A DNA stretch of 64,000 bases from Micromonospora rhizosphaerae (GTDB lineage: Bacteria > Actinomycetota > Actinomycetes > Mycobacteriales > Micromonosporaceae), in NCBI RefSeq assembly GCF_900091465.1, contig NZ_FMHV01000002.1:2108001-2172000 (forward strand), read 5' to 3'. Position numbers and translations under genes: made by a program. Of the stretch, positions 35,513 to 43,649 are shown piece after piece. A model generated the notes under the pieces. It had not been told where the DNA came from, searched no databases, and saw only the letters and a program-made list of their open reading frames with translations. Each line of letters starts with the position of its first letter. The first letter of the stretch is position 1.

Positions 35513-35532
35513 GTACAGCCATCCGTACAGCC
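35513..35532 (+). repeat. Paired GTACAGCC repeats, left arm of unit B
   Basis: GTACAGCC at 35513-35520 and 35525-35532 (12-bp period), 88 bp before att core 3. Same sequence as at 34184-34203. Confidence 0.65.
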
Positions 35533-35619
35533 AAGACCGGCGGCCGACGCCGACACGAGCCGACGGCGGCGGACGGTCTGAGCAGAGGCGCCGTACCGTG
35601 ACCAGCCATCCGCGATCTT

Positions 35620-35664
35620 CTCTTAATCCGCGGGTTCGGGGTTCGAGTCCCTGGCGGCGCACCA
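35620..35664 (+). other. att core 3 (B/C junction)
   Basis: 45 bp identical to the tRNA-Lys 3' end. Confidence 0.92.
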
Positions 35665-35677
35665 GCAGGAACATCCC

Positions 35678-35703
35678 AGGCCCGGTCCTCATGGACCGGG
35701 CCT
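35678..35703. terminator. Hairpin downstream of att core 3
   Basis: Perfect 11-bp stem AGGCCCGGTCC/GGACCGGGCCT with a 4-nt loop. The identical hairpin follows att core 5 at 47401-47426. Confidence 0.75.
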
Positions 35704-35724
35704 GACCCTTTTCTGACCCCTACG

Positions 35725-35795
35725 TCAGGCGAGAAAGCCGAGCTTGTCGACCGACGGCCGCTGGGACTGCCGGGTGACCTCAACGTAGATGAGCT
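35725..35795 (-). pseudogene. Integrase C-terminal remnant, unit C
   Basis: About 21 codons, encoding IYVEVTRQSQRPSVDKLGFLA and a stop, match the end of the integrase remnant near 47.45 kb. The rest of the gene is gone and the VOC gene follows directly. Confidence 0.75.
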
Positions 35796-36354
35796 AGCCG
35801 AAGCGGACTCGGTTGCCGTCGGGGTCGGTCAGGACGAACTCGCGCAGCCCGTAGTCCTGATCGGCGATCGGGCTTACGCCGGCGGTGGCGCGGTGGCGCA
35901 GCTGCTTCCAGAGCTTGAGTGCGTCGGTGACGTGGATGAAGCACTGGCCGGGTGCCGGGCTGTCCGGTTCGAGGGAGAAGTGCAGTTCCGCGTCGCTGGT
36001 GCGCATCAGCAGGTAGCCGGGGTGGCGGCCGGTCTCGGTGAACCCGGCCGTGGTGTAGAACGCCGCGGTGCGGTCCAGGTCGGTGCTGGGCAGGATCGGG
36101 ATGGCTGCCTGCGGTCCGGCGTCGGTGCGGCTGCCGGCGAGCCGGCGCATCAGTGCCCCCAGCGGCGTGAACCGCAGCTGACGCAGTGTCGCGGCCGGAC
36201 CAATGCGGCGGGCGGCCCAGATCGCGCAGCCGACGCAGATGAACACCCCTGGGGTGTTGCCCAGCTCGACGACCTCGCTTCTGGGTAGCTGGCGGCCGCA
36301 GCAGCCGCAGTGTTCGTGGTCGGATTCCCGGACGGTTTCGGCGGCGACGGTCAC
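35794..36354 (-). CDS. VOC-family protein with N-terminal zinc-ribbon-like segment
   Basis: 186 residues. The N-terminal CGCCGRQLP and CVGCAIW cysteine pairs look like a zinc ribbon. The second half is a glyoxalase/bleomycin-resistance fold: AIPILPSTDLDRTAAFYTTAGFTETGRHPGYLLMRTSDAELHFS and GLREFVLTDPDGNRVRFG. GTG at 36354 has AAGGGA upstream. It follows merR on the same strand by 26 bp, so it may belong to the mercury operon. Substrate unknown. Confidence 0.82.
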   Translation of the reverse strand: MTVAAETVRESDHEHCGCCGRQLPRSEVVELGNTPGVFICVGCAIWAARRIGPAATLRQLRFTPLGALMRRLAGSRTDAGPQAAIPILPSTDLDRTAAFYTTAGFTETGRHPGYLLMRTSDAELHFSLEPDSPAPGQCFIHVTDALKLWKQLRHRATAGVSPIADQDYGLREFVLTDPDGNRVRFG

Positions 36355-36380
36355 AGAGATTCCCTTCGGCACGATGCGGG

Positions 36381-36770
36381 TCACAGGTAGCGACACACCT
36401 GCTCTGGTGGGCAGGTTTCTGGTTCGGCGTTGTTGGCCGCGTCGTGGAGCTGGGCCACGGTGGCGCGGAGGGCGTGCAGCTCGGCGAGCTGAGCGTCGAT
36501 GGCGTCGAGCTGTTGGGCGAGTAGTTGGCGTACGTGTCCGCAGGGGGCCTGGCCGGTGTCGCGGACGGTGAGGATGTCGCGGATCTGGGCGAGGGTGAGG
36601 CCGGCGGCGCGGCCGCGGCGGATGAAGTCGAGCCGGGCGGGGGCCTGATCCTCGTAGGTGCGGTAGCCGGCGGGGGTGCGGGTGGGAGGTGGGAGCAAGC
36701 CGCTGGCTTCGTAGAAGCGGAGAGTTTTGGTGGTGGTGCCGGTTGCCTCGGCGAGTTCCCCGATCCGCAT
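36381..36770 (-). CDS. merR: MerR-family metal-responsive regulator
   Basis: 129 residues. N-terminal HTH MRIGELAEATGTTTKTLRFYEASGLLPPPTRTPAGYRTY, a dimerisation helix, then C-terminal cysteines in APCGHVRQLL and ETCPPEQVCRYL. The spacing fits the mercury/metal-sensing MerR subgroup. It is divergent from merB with a MerR-type operator in between. Metal identity (Hg) is inferred from the merB neighbour. Confidence 0.88.
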   Translation of the reverse strand: MRIGELAEATGTTTKTLRFYEASGLLPPPTRTPAGYRTYEDQAPARLDFIRRGRAAGLTLAQIRDILTVRDTGQAPCGHVRQLLAQQLDAIDAQLAELHALRATVAQLHDAANNAEPETCPPEQVCRYL

Positions 36771-36793
36771 CTGGTGGCTCCTGTCGTCGCGCC

Positions 36794-36824
36794 TTGACCT
36801 TCCCCTGCACTGGAAGGTTCAGTC
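36794..36824 (+). promoter_or_regulatory. MerR-type operator/promoter for merB
   Basis: The dyad ACCTTCC-N8-GGAAGGT occupies 36797-36818. It overlaps a -35 TTGACC (36794-36799) and leaves a 19-bp spacer before a weak -10 at about 36819-36824. The overlong spacer with a centred dyad is the hallmark of MerR-activated promoters. Confidence 0.75.
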
Positions 36825-36896
36825 TCGTACGGGTAGAGCCGTGACGGCCAGCGGTGTGCGTGATGCCACCGGGAGCCGGTTGCTAGGAGGGCTGTG

Positions 36897-37865
36897 ATGA
36901 GCGCAGCAGCAGATCGCGCAGCAGAGGGCCGGGTGGCTGTTGAGCTTCGTTCCGTGCCGGACTGTCCGAACCTCGCCCCGGCTCGGCACGAGCTGCGGGC
37001 CGCGCTGGCCGACCTCGGTCTGCCCCTCGCGGTGGTCACCGAGGTCGTGGGGGACTATCCGTCGCCGTCGATCCTGGTCAACGGTGTGGACGTGATGGGC
37101 GGCGCCGGCGACGGCTCGGCGGCCTGTCGCTTGGATCTCCCCACCGGCGAGCGCATCCGCGCTGCCCTGCGCCAGGCGACAGGCGCCGTACCCGCTACCG
37201 CCGCGACGGAGCAGAGCCGGGGGGCTTGCTGCGCGCAGCCGGGCAACGCGATCCGGACAGACCGGCCCCGCCGCGCCGAGCAGCTCCCCGACAGCCTCCG
37301 GCAGGTGCACCGGGCGATCCTGCAGCACTTCGCCGCCACCGGGACTGCCCCCACCGACCCCGACATCCGCACGGGCCTCAGCGCGGCGGACCTGGACACC
37401 GCGAAGGCGCTGCGGGAACTTGCCCGGGAAGACCTTGTCGCCGTCGACAGCGCCGGGCGTCTGGTCGCGGCCTACCCGTTCTCCCCAACGCCAACGCCGC
37501 ACGTGGTGTCATTCGGCGATGTCGAGGTGTACGCGATGTGTGCCATCGACGCGTTGGGCATGCCGTTCATGCTCGGCACCGACGCGGCGATCACCTCCGC
37601 CGATCCGCACACCGGCCAACCGGTCCGCGTGACCATCACGAACGGTGCCGCAACGTACCACCCGGCGGGAGCGGTGATCGTGTACGCGGCCACCGGAGAA
37701 GCTGGTCGCTCCGTGGACACCTGCTGTTCCACCATCAACTTCTTCACGAGCGCCTCCAGCGCTCAGGCGTGGATCACCGCCCATCCCAACCTGGCCGCCA
37801 CTGTTCTCGACCAGGACCAGGCCGTCACGCTCGGCCGCGACATCTTCGAACCGCTGCTCGCCTGA
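36897..37865 (+). CDS. merB: Organomercurial lyase MerB with N-terminal thioredoxin-like domain
   Basis: 322 residues. The N-terminal ~85 residues (VAVELRSVPDCPNLAPARHELRAAL, SPSILVNGVDVMG) look like a thioredoxin/glutaredoxin-like fold. The C-terminal ~200 residues are alkylmercury lyase: VEVYAMCAIDALGMPFMLG and DTCCSTINFFTS hold the catalytic-type cysteines and Asp. It cleaves C-Hg bonds to give Hg(II). ATG 36897 has AGGAGG six bases upstream. No MerA reductase is encoded nearby. Confidence 0.9.
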   Translation: MSAAADRAAEGRVAVELRSVPDCPNLAPARHELRAALADLGLPLAVVTEVVGDYPSPSILVNGVDVMGGAGDGSAACRLDLPTGERIRAALRQATGAVPATAATEQSRGACCAQPGNAIRTDRPRRAEQLPDSLRQVHRAILQHFAATGTAPTDPDIRTGLSAADLDTAKALRELAREDLVAVDSAGRLVAAYPFSPTPTPHVVSFGDVEVYAMCAIDALGMPFMLGTDAAITSADPHTGQPVRVTITNGAATYHPAGAVIVYAATGEAGRSVDTCCSTINFFTSASSAQAWITAHPNLAATVLDQDQAVTLGRDIFEPLLA

Positions 37866-38157
37866 GGCCGACGGCAGGGTGTAGCGGCGCCTGTAGCAAC
37901 GATGACGAACAACGGCGCACCATTAGTGGCTCCCGACGAGCTGTCGGTCATGGGGCATACCTTCCGACGCCGGGCAGGCAACGTCCGACCCTGGTTGCGC
38001 AGCGGCGGTAGTCGTCGCCGTGGGTGGCGATGAGGTAGGGCTCCTCGACGGCGCGGACTTGCAGTTGCAGCGCGAGGACCAGGACGAGCCAGCCCCGGAC
38101 CCGGCCACCGGGAAGCTGATCATCGTCAGCGGTCGCGGTGCCGGCGTCGCCGGCAGG

Positions 38158-40316
38158 TCAGGTCGTCAGCCGTACGTGGCCGATGGTGCCGATGGCTTCG
38201 ATGTTCCAGCGCTTGCCGAAGGCGTGTAGCCGGGTGATCAGTACCCGGCCGATCTCGTCGGGCAGGCAAGGATCTACTACGAGTTCACCGTTGCGCGCCT
38301 CGGCAGCGAGCATCGCCCGCATCATCAGCACCGGCGCGCCGGTCGCCCACGCCTGCGGGCTGCACGGAGTTGGGTACGGCACCGGGAACCTTCCGTGGGT
38401 ACGTGAATGGCCTGCGAACGTCTCGGGCAGCCGGAAGTCGAAGGCTGCGGCGGCCTCGAGCATCGCGAGCGCCAGCCGGTTCACCTCCGTGCGGAAGCCG
38501 TACCGGGTAAGCCCGGCGGCGATCAGCGACGTTTCGTGCGGCCACACGGTGCCGCTGTGGTAGCCGATCGGGTTGTAGCCGCGGTCATCTGTGGACAGGG
38601 TACGGATGCCCCAGCCGGAGAACATGGGCTCGGACATGAGTTGCCGGGCCACGATCGGTGCGCGGTCCGCCGGCACGATGCCGCTCCAGAGCAGGTGGCC
38701 CATGCTCGAGGTCATCGAGTCGATTGGGCGTTTGTCGCCGTCGAGGCCGACGGCGTAGTAGCCGCCGCGCTCCTCGATCCAGAAGTCGCGGTTGAATCGC
38801 TCGAACAGCTGCCGGGCCTCCGCCCGCAGCCGGGCTGCGAGCGCGGGGTGGGCCAGCGGGCCGTCGGCCAGTTCAGCCATCCGCAGCTTCGCGTCGTACG
38901 TGTAGCCTTGGATCTCGCAGGTCGCGATCGGCAGGATGGGGAGTTCGGCGTCGGCGAACTGGATCCCGTCCCAGGAGTCCCGCCAGCACTGGTTGCCGAG
39001 ACCCTCCGGCGATCGGGTGGCGTACTCGACGTACCCGTCGCCGTCGCGGTCGCCGTACCGGTCGATCCAGTTCAGCGCGGCGAGCGCGTTGTCCCGCAAG
39101 GCACGGACGAACTCGTCGTCGCCGGTCCACCGCCAGTATTCCGACAACAGGATGAGCCACAGCTGGGTGGCGTCGGCGGTGCCGTAGTACGGGCCGTACG
39201 GCTTTTCGCCCAGTCGGGTCAATTCCCCGCCGCGGACCTCGTGGAGGATCTTGCCCGGTTCCTCGTCGGTGAAGTCGTCGCATTTGCTGCCCTGGAACCG
39301 GGCCAGCGCGGTCAGGGTGCCGCGGGCCAGGTACGGATTCAGGACGATGGTTTGATACGCCATGATCAGCGCGTCCCGCCGAAGAGGGTGAGGAACCACG
39401 GCACTCCGGCGCTCGGCAGAAGCACCTCTTCGCCGCCGATTTTGGCCCTCGCCCGCAAGGCGGGGATGTCGTCCGACGCCTTGTACAGCATCCCGGCGAG
39501 CAGCTGGGAGTCAGTTTCGATATTGGGCCGCTCGGCGAGCCACCGGCTCGTCGGGTCATCGCGCGGCTCGCCCTCGTCGAAGCGGATGTGCACGGACGGC
39601 AGATCCATCGGCCCGAGCGCCAGCGGCACGTGCAGGTCGATCCGCTGCCGTTCACCGCGGTGCAGGTCGAGATCCCAGACGAGGTCGTCACCGTCAACCA
39701 GGGTTGCGGGCGGGCGGGCGTGCACCACCGTGTCCGCGGTGAACCCACCGTTGGCGTAGCAGAACTGCAGCCGTGATCCATCCGCGGCGTGCTCGCGGGT
39801 GATCTTCGCGGACCGGTCGCGTACCCCGCTGCCCCTGATCTCCAGCAAGTCGGCGAAGTCAGTCCCGACCTGCAATCGCAGCTCGACCCTGGCCGGCCTG
39901 GCGGCGAACGACGTGATGTCGATCCGCTCGTGCAGCCCGTTCCGACCGACGATACGCCGCCGCCGCACGTCTATCGCGTTCGCGGGAAGCTGCGGGTGGC
40001 CGGGGTTGGTCAGGAAGAAGTCGGCGGAGTAGTAGTCGGTCACCGCCGAACCCAAGGTGACCAACCGCTGGCCGTTGATCGTGAGCAGCCACCGGTTGAG
40101 ATACCTGGTGTCCTCGACCAGCAGGCCGCCGATCGAGCCCGGCGGGACGTCGCCCGACGCGTCCGAGTACATGAAGGTCCGCCCGTCGAGCACGCCGATC
40201 GCGTCCGGACCCAGCCCCGGAGGGAGCGTAGCCACTTCTTCGCCGGCCGCTCGCACGTCGACGGTGATCCCGGGCAGCGGATCCGCGGGCGTCGCCCGCC
40301 TCGGCATGTTCTCCAC
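38158..40316 (-). pseudogene. Amylo-alpha-1,6-glucosidase/glycogen-debranching-type enzyme split by a frameshift
   Basis: The N-terminal part (39366-40316, GTG start with GGAGGG upstream) has the GDE_N_bis domain: FMYSDASGDVPPGSIGGLLVEDTRYLNRWLLTING. The C-terminal part (38158 to about 39385) has the (alpha/alpha)6 domain: DALIMAYQTIVLNPYLARGTL, NQCWRDSWDGIQFADAELP and GYHSGTVWPHETSLIA. The two join at VPWFLTLFG/RDALIMAYQ, where one base is missing in the CCCGCC tract at 39375-39380 (plus strand). With it restored, one protein of about 720 residues results. Either a real pseudogene or a sequencing error. Confidence 0.85.
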
Positions 40317-40488
40317 GGCGCCCTCCCAGCGCAGCCCGAAGCCCCAGCACCAGCGTACGGGCCGAGATGGCCGACCGAGCCGATTCCGCCGGGGTGCTCG
40401 GCCAAGATCCAGGCGGCAGCGCGAGTGACGGCCGCGGTCGGTCTCCAGCGAGAGCCGGAATTGCTCGGCCGGCCGCCCCGGGAACGCA

Positions 40489-40590
40489 TCGCCGGTTGGC
40501 GGCGGCGATGTTGGTGACGCCGGCCAGGCGTAGTGCGCCGATGGTGGCGTTGTGCAGGGCTGCCATGATGGCGAAGAGCATTGACCCCAA
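40489..40590 (-). pseudogene. Transposase C-terminal remnant
   Basis: A short frame encodes MAALHNATIGALRLAGVTNIAAANRR, which resembles the C-terminus of IS4/ISAs1-type transposases (RN-x-x-IG-x-LRLAG-x-TNIA-AxR). It ends against att core 4. Confidence 0.45.
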
Positions 40591-40593
40591 GTC

Positions 40594-40638
40594 CTCTCAA
40601 CCCGCGGGTTCGGGGTTCGAGTCCCTGGCGGCGCACCA
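40594..40638 (+). other. att core 4 (C/D junction)
   Basis: 43 of 45 bp match the tRNA-Lys 3' end. The two changes fall in the anticodon-loop part (CTCTCAACCC in place of CTCTTAATCC). The following ~80 bp closely match the sequence after att core 1. Confidence 0.88.
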
Positions 40639-40698
40639 GCAATCATCTGGGCGTTCACCCTTTGAGGGTGGGTGCCCAGATGTCGTTTCGGGGTGAGT

Positions 40699-40719
40699 GA
40701 CAGCAACGGCGCCAGCAAG
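40699..40719 (+). repeat. Paired GACAGCAAC-like repeats, right arm of unit D
   Basis: GACAGCAAC at 40699-40707 and a degenerate GCCAGCAAG at 40711-40719 (12-bp period), starting 61 bp after the att core exactly as in unit A. No integrase gene follows. Confidence 0.65.
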
Positions 40720-40757
40720 GCTAAGGAGTACGACGCAGCCGAGACAGGGAGGTCCTC

Positions 40758-40990
40758 ATGGAACGCGACGTCAACCGGAGCACGCGCAGCGGGCAGTTCG
40801 TCAAGGAGAGCACGGCCGAGCGCGACCCCCGGGCACCACGACCGAGCACGTCGACGGGAGCGCAGGCGACCGCGAGGTGCACCGCAGCGCCAGCACCGGC
40901 CGCTTCGTGACGGAGACGACCTCGGAGCCGCACGAGTCCACTACCGAGAATCAGCACCTCCGACGGGTCGCAGGAGGTCGAGAAGCCGGG
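40758..40990 (+). pseudogene. Small protein of two RS-x-x-SG-x-FV repeats, frameshifted
   Basis: ATG at 40758 with GGGAGGTCCTC upstream encodes MERDVNRSTRSGQFVKESTAERDP. After about 40830 the similar second repeat VHRSASTGRFVTETTSEPHESTTEN continues only in the +1-shifted frame. Small proteins with this repeated motif are widespread and of unknown function. A one-base indel has disrupted this copy. Confidence 0.6.
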
Positions 40991-41008
40991 CGGTCGGGCG
41001 GATCGCGG

Positions 41009-41464
41009 TCACAGGTCTTTGGCCATGTTGCGGCCGGTCTCGGTGAAGCCCAGCTGCTCGTAGAGGGCCCGGGCGCCGGTGTTGTGGGCGAAGACGTGCA
41101 GACCGATTCTGGTCAGCGCGTTGTCGTGGCACCAGCGCTCGGCGGCCAGCATGATCGCGCGGCCGTAGCCCTGGCGGCGTACGTCGGGTTCGACGGCGAC
41201 GTTGTAGACGAACGCGGTGTCGTGGGTGACTTTGACCCAGAGGAAACCGACCCGGCGGTCGCCGTCGTAGGCGTACCAGAAATGGTGGTCAGGGGTGGCG
41301 GACTCGTCGGGAAGCAGCTGCGCGTAGGTGTCGGCGGCGTTGCGGGCCGCGTCCTGCGCCGACTGGCCCGACGCGGCGACGCTCTGCGCGTAGTGCGCCT
41401 CGGCCTCGGCCCGCCACGGCTTGTACTGATCCTCGGTCATCGGCTCCAGCCGTACCTTCGTCAT
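41009..41464 (-). CDS. GNAT-family N-acetyltransferase
   Basis: 151 residues. Motif A is VYNVAVEPDVRRQGYGRAIMLAAERWCHD, followed by GLHVFAHNTGARALYEQLGFTETGRNMAKDL. ATG at 41464 (MTKVRLEPMTEDQY) is a typical GNAT start and is preferred to 41518. Substrate unknown. Cargo of unit D. Confidence 0.88.
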   Translation of the reverse strand: MTKVRLEPMTEDQYKPWRAEAEAHYAQSVAASGQSAQDAARNAADTYAQLLPDESATPDHHFWYAYDGDRRVGFLWVKVTHDTAFVYNVAVEPDVRRQGYGRAIMLAAERWCHDNALTRIGLHVFAHNTGARALYEQLGFTETGRNMAKDL

Positions 41465-41576
41465 GACCGACAACCTACCGAGCCCTCGCGCACTCTCAGT
41501 TCGGGGCCGCCGGTCCACGGCGACCTAGCGTTACGCGCATGCGAGCACGTACCCGTCGTTCCATCGACCGCTTCAA

Positions 41577-41737
41577 CGCCTGCGTCCACCCGGTACCGGC
41601 GCCTGGTCCGCCGCTACGAGCGCAAGGCTTCTCACTTCCTCAGATTCCTGCGCCTGGCCTGTGCTCTGATCTGCTACCGCCGCGCCGACCGACTCAACCT
41701 GTTGACCATCAACAACCCCAACCGACACAGGGTCTAA
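41577..41737 (+). pseudogene. IS5-type transposase C-terminal remnant
   Basis: The frame reading YRRLVRRYERKASHFLRFLRLACALICYRRADRL resembles the C-terminal end of IS5-family transposases (RRYER-K-x-x-FL-x-FL-x-LA-x-x-L-x-CYRR). No start or catalytic portion remains. Confidence 0.6.
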
Positions 41738-41749
41738 AGGGGTCTTGAC

Positions 41750-42196
41750 ATGACCAGGCACCACCCGAACGGTCCGGCGGCGTGCTTCACGGCGCGGCTG
41801 GCCGGGGCCTCCGGGCTGCTCGCCGTCCTCGCCTTCCTCGCGGTGGCGGGGCTGGTGGCCTGGGTGTTCTCGGTGAAGCTGCCGGAGCACGAGGACGAGA
41901 TCCAGCGGCAGTCCCAAGACCGGGTCCGCCTGCAGGCCGACCGCTTCGCCGCGGGCCTGCGCGCCGCCGCCGCGGACGGGCGGCTGACGGACGAGGAGAT
42001 CGCGGCCGCCCCCGGGGCGCCGCGGCAGTGGTTCGCCCGCCGGACAGACGGCGAGACCCGGATCGTGGCGCGGTTCCTCACCGACCGAGAGCCCGTGTGC
42101 CGCGCGTTCGTACTGCGTGAGCCCCTCGGCACGCAGACCGCGATCCGGGAGAGCGCTGTGCCGGGGGACTGCGCGGCGGACGTGGACACGCATTAA
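41750..42196 (+). CDS. Single-TM hypothetical protein
   Basis: 148 residues. One TM helix (LLAVLAFLAVAGLVAWVFSV, about residues 23-43) is followed by an extracytoplasmic or cytoplasmic domain with a helical stretch (HEDEIQRQSQDRVRLQADRFAAGLRAAAADGRLTDEEIA) and two cysteines near the end. No known family. Confidence 0.65.
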   Translation: MTRHHPNGPAACFTARLAGASGLLAVLAFLAVAGLVAWVFSVKLPEHEDEIQRQSQDRVRLQADRFAAGLRAAAADGRLTDEEIAAAPGAPRQWFARRTDGETRIVARFLTDREPVCRAFVLREPLGTQTAIRESAVPGDCAADVDTH

Positions 42197-42362
42197 CCGG
42201 TGGCCGGCCCGCCGCTTCACCGCTGGCTGGGTGAGCTATTTCCAGCTCACAGACAATCCCAGAGTGTTCAGCGTCGTAGCGGCTGAACTCGATCCTGCCC
42301 CGGTTGATCACCAGGACCGGCCAGGCGGCCGGATCCTCGCCGGAGGCGTCCCAGCACAAGCA
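42190..42362 (-). pseudogene. SMI1/KNR4-type remnant, paralogue of the next gene
   Basis: The minus-strand frame ACLCWDASGEDPAAWPVLVINRGRIEFSRYD parallels DMLCWDASDNDPAKWPVVVYKRNGSLWSRYD of the intact gene at 42440-42985, then diverges. It is evidence of a former tandem pair of immunity-type genes. Confidence 0.65.
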
Positions 42363-42439
42363 GGCCTCACCGGTTTACCAACAGGGGCTGTGCCCGGTCC
42401 AGGCCTTCGTGGGCGCCCCTGTGCGGAGCAGGGTCGCGG

Positions 42440-42985
42440 TCAGCCGCCCCTCTTTTCGAAGGCCGCCTCACCGACGCCCCACAGGAACAGGCCGCCGAGG
42501 GGACACTCGGGAAAGTCAGCCCGCAGCACCCGGACGAGGAACTCCACCATGCCGCAGTCGTAGCGGCTCCACAGCGAGCCGTTCCGCTTGTAGACCACGA
42601 CCGGCCACTTTGCAGGATCGTTGTCCGAGGCATCCCAGCACAGCATGTCGGCGGTGGCGTCGACACCCCAGTTGATCAGCATCGGAGAGGTGCCTTCCAG
42701 TTCGGGCGCCTTGTCCTCAGTCTCCCAGTCGGCCTCGGCGTTCGCCGTCTCGATCACCATCCCGTCCCGCTGCGCCTCGGACAGCGGGACCTTGGGCTCA
42801 GGTTTGTTGATCGACAGGTAGTTCTGCACCGCACCAGCGCCGTAGACCTCCATGAAGCGCTGGTAGTCAGGCGGATACGGCCTGCCCCAGGACGCGGTGA
42901 CGGCGTCCCAGTCGACCCTCGTACCACCGTCCGCCGGCGGCGGCATGAGCCGTCGCAGGGCGTCCAGGTCGGCCGGCTCACTCAT
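42440..42985 (-). CDS. SMI1/KNR4 (SUKH) family protein
   Basis: 181 residues. DWDAVTASWGRPYPPDYQRFMEVYGAGAVQNYLSI is the SUKH signature near the N-terminus, then LCWDASDNDPAKWPVVVYKR, and a C-terminal GMVEFLVRVLRADFPECPLGG. Such proteins act as immunity factors against contact-dependent or secreted toxins. ATG at 42985 has AGGTG upstream. No partner toxin is visible. Confidence 0.85.
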   Translation of the reverse strand: MSEPADLDALRRLMPPPADGGTRVDWDAVTASWGRPYPPDYQRFMEVYGAGAVQNYLSINKPEPKVPLSEAQRDGMVIETANAEADWETEDKAPELEGTSPMLINWGVDATADMLCWDASDNDPAKWPVVVYKRNGSLWSRYDCGMVEFLVRVLRADFPECPLGGLFLWGVGEAAFEKRGG

Positions 42986-43002
42986 CGGCACCTCGCTTTC
43001 TC

Positions 43003-43480
43003 GGTCCGTGTCATGGTGTGGCTCCTGTGGGCGTCGGCGCGCGGCTGCTGTCCGATTGCGTGCCCAGATTGTCTCCCGTGCTCAGCCGGAGGCAGACCAG
43101 CCAGATATCCCGCCGGGCCATGCGGCCCCAGCTCCCGTTCCACCAACGACCACGTACCTCCACCAGCACGAGCCTGGTCGAACGCACGCTCGAACCGGCT
43201 TGAGATGTCCGTGAACACGGCCCGTAGGCTGACTCGACCGCCATTGCTCGAACTGGTCGAGCTCGGTGTTGAGATACCGGGCGAGGAGTTCGAGCTGTTC
43301 CATCTCCACATCGCTCAAAAGCGTGGTCGAGATGTCTGCCGCCGTCCGCACATGATGGCTGACAGGCGCACGCTCACTGCGCAGACTCTTCCTGTCGGCG
43401 GTCTCGTCGGGCACCGTGTCTGGTGCCGGCGATCTCGGGTCGTCGGCGCACCTGGTCTCCACCGGGCCACCGCCTTGCAC
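43003..43480 (-). pseudogene. Frame-disrupted hypothetical protein
   Basis: One frame gives SDVEMEQLELLARYLNTELDQFEQWR. The sequence appears to continue in another frame as SLRAVFTDISSRFERAFDQARAGGGTWSLVERELG. Together they suggest a small helical protein interrupted by an indel near 43245. A related degraded segment is at 60868-60960. Confidence 0.45.
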
Positions 43481-43649
43481 GCTTGACCGTCAGAGGTCCG
43501 GCATGAGTTCCGCGGGGCCCGGTGGTCCCAGGACACGTATGACTGGCGACAGGGCTGAGCGCCGTCGAGCGCCGATCAGTGAGCGACCGGCTTCCGTGTC
43601 CTGAGACCACTGGGTGCCCACCTGCTGCTGCAACAGCAAGGAGGACACT

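Noticed and set aside
35505..40718. Minus-strand ORFs containing the phrase GAPPGTRTPNPR(I/V) near 34.1, 35.7, 40.6 and 47.4 kb
   Set aside because: This peptide is simply the antisense translation of the tRNA-Lys att core, so these frames are artefacts of the repeat.
42298..42470. A complete second SMI1/KNR4 gene
   Set aside because: Only the central CWDAS...RYD segment is recognisable; both ends are missing.
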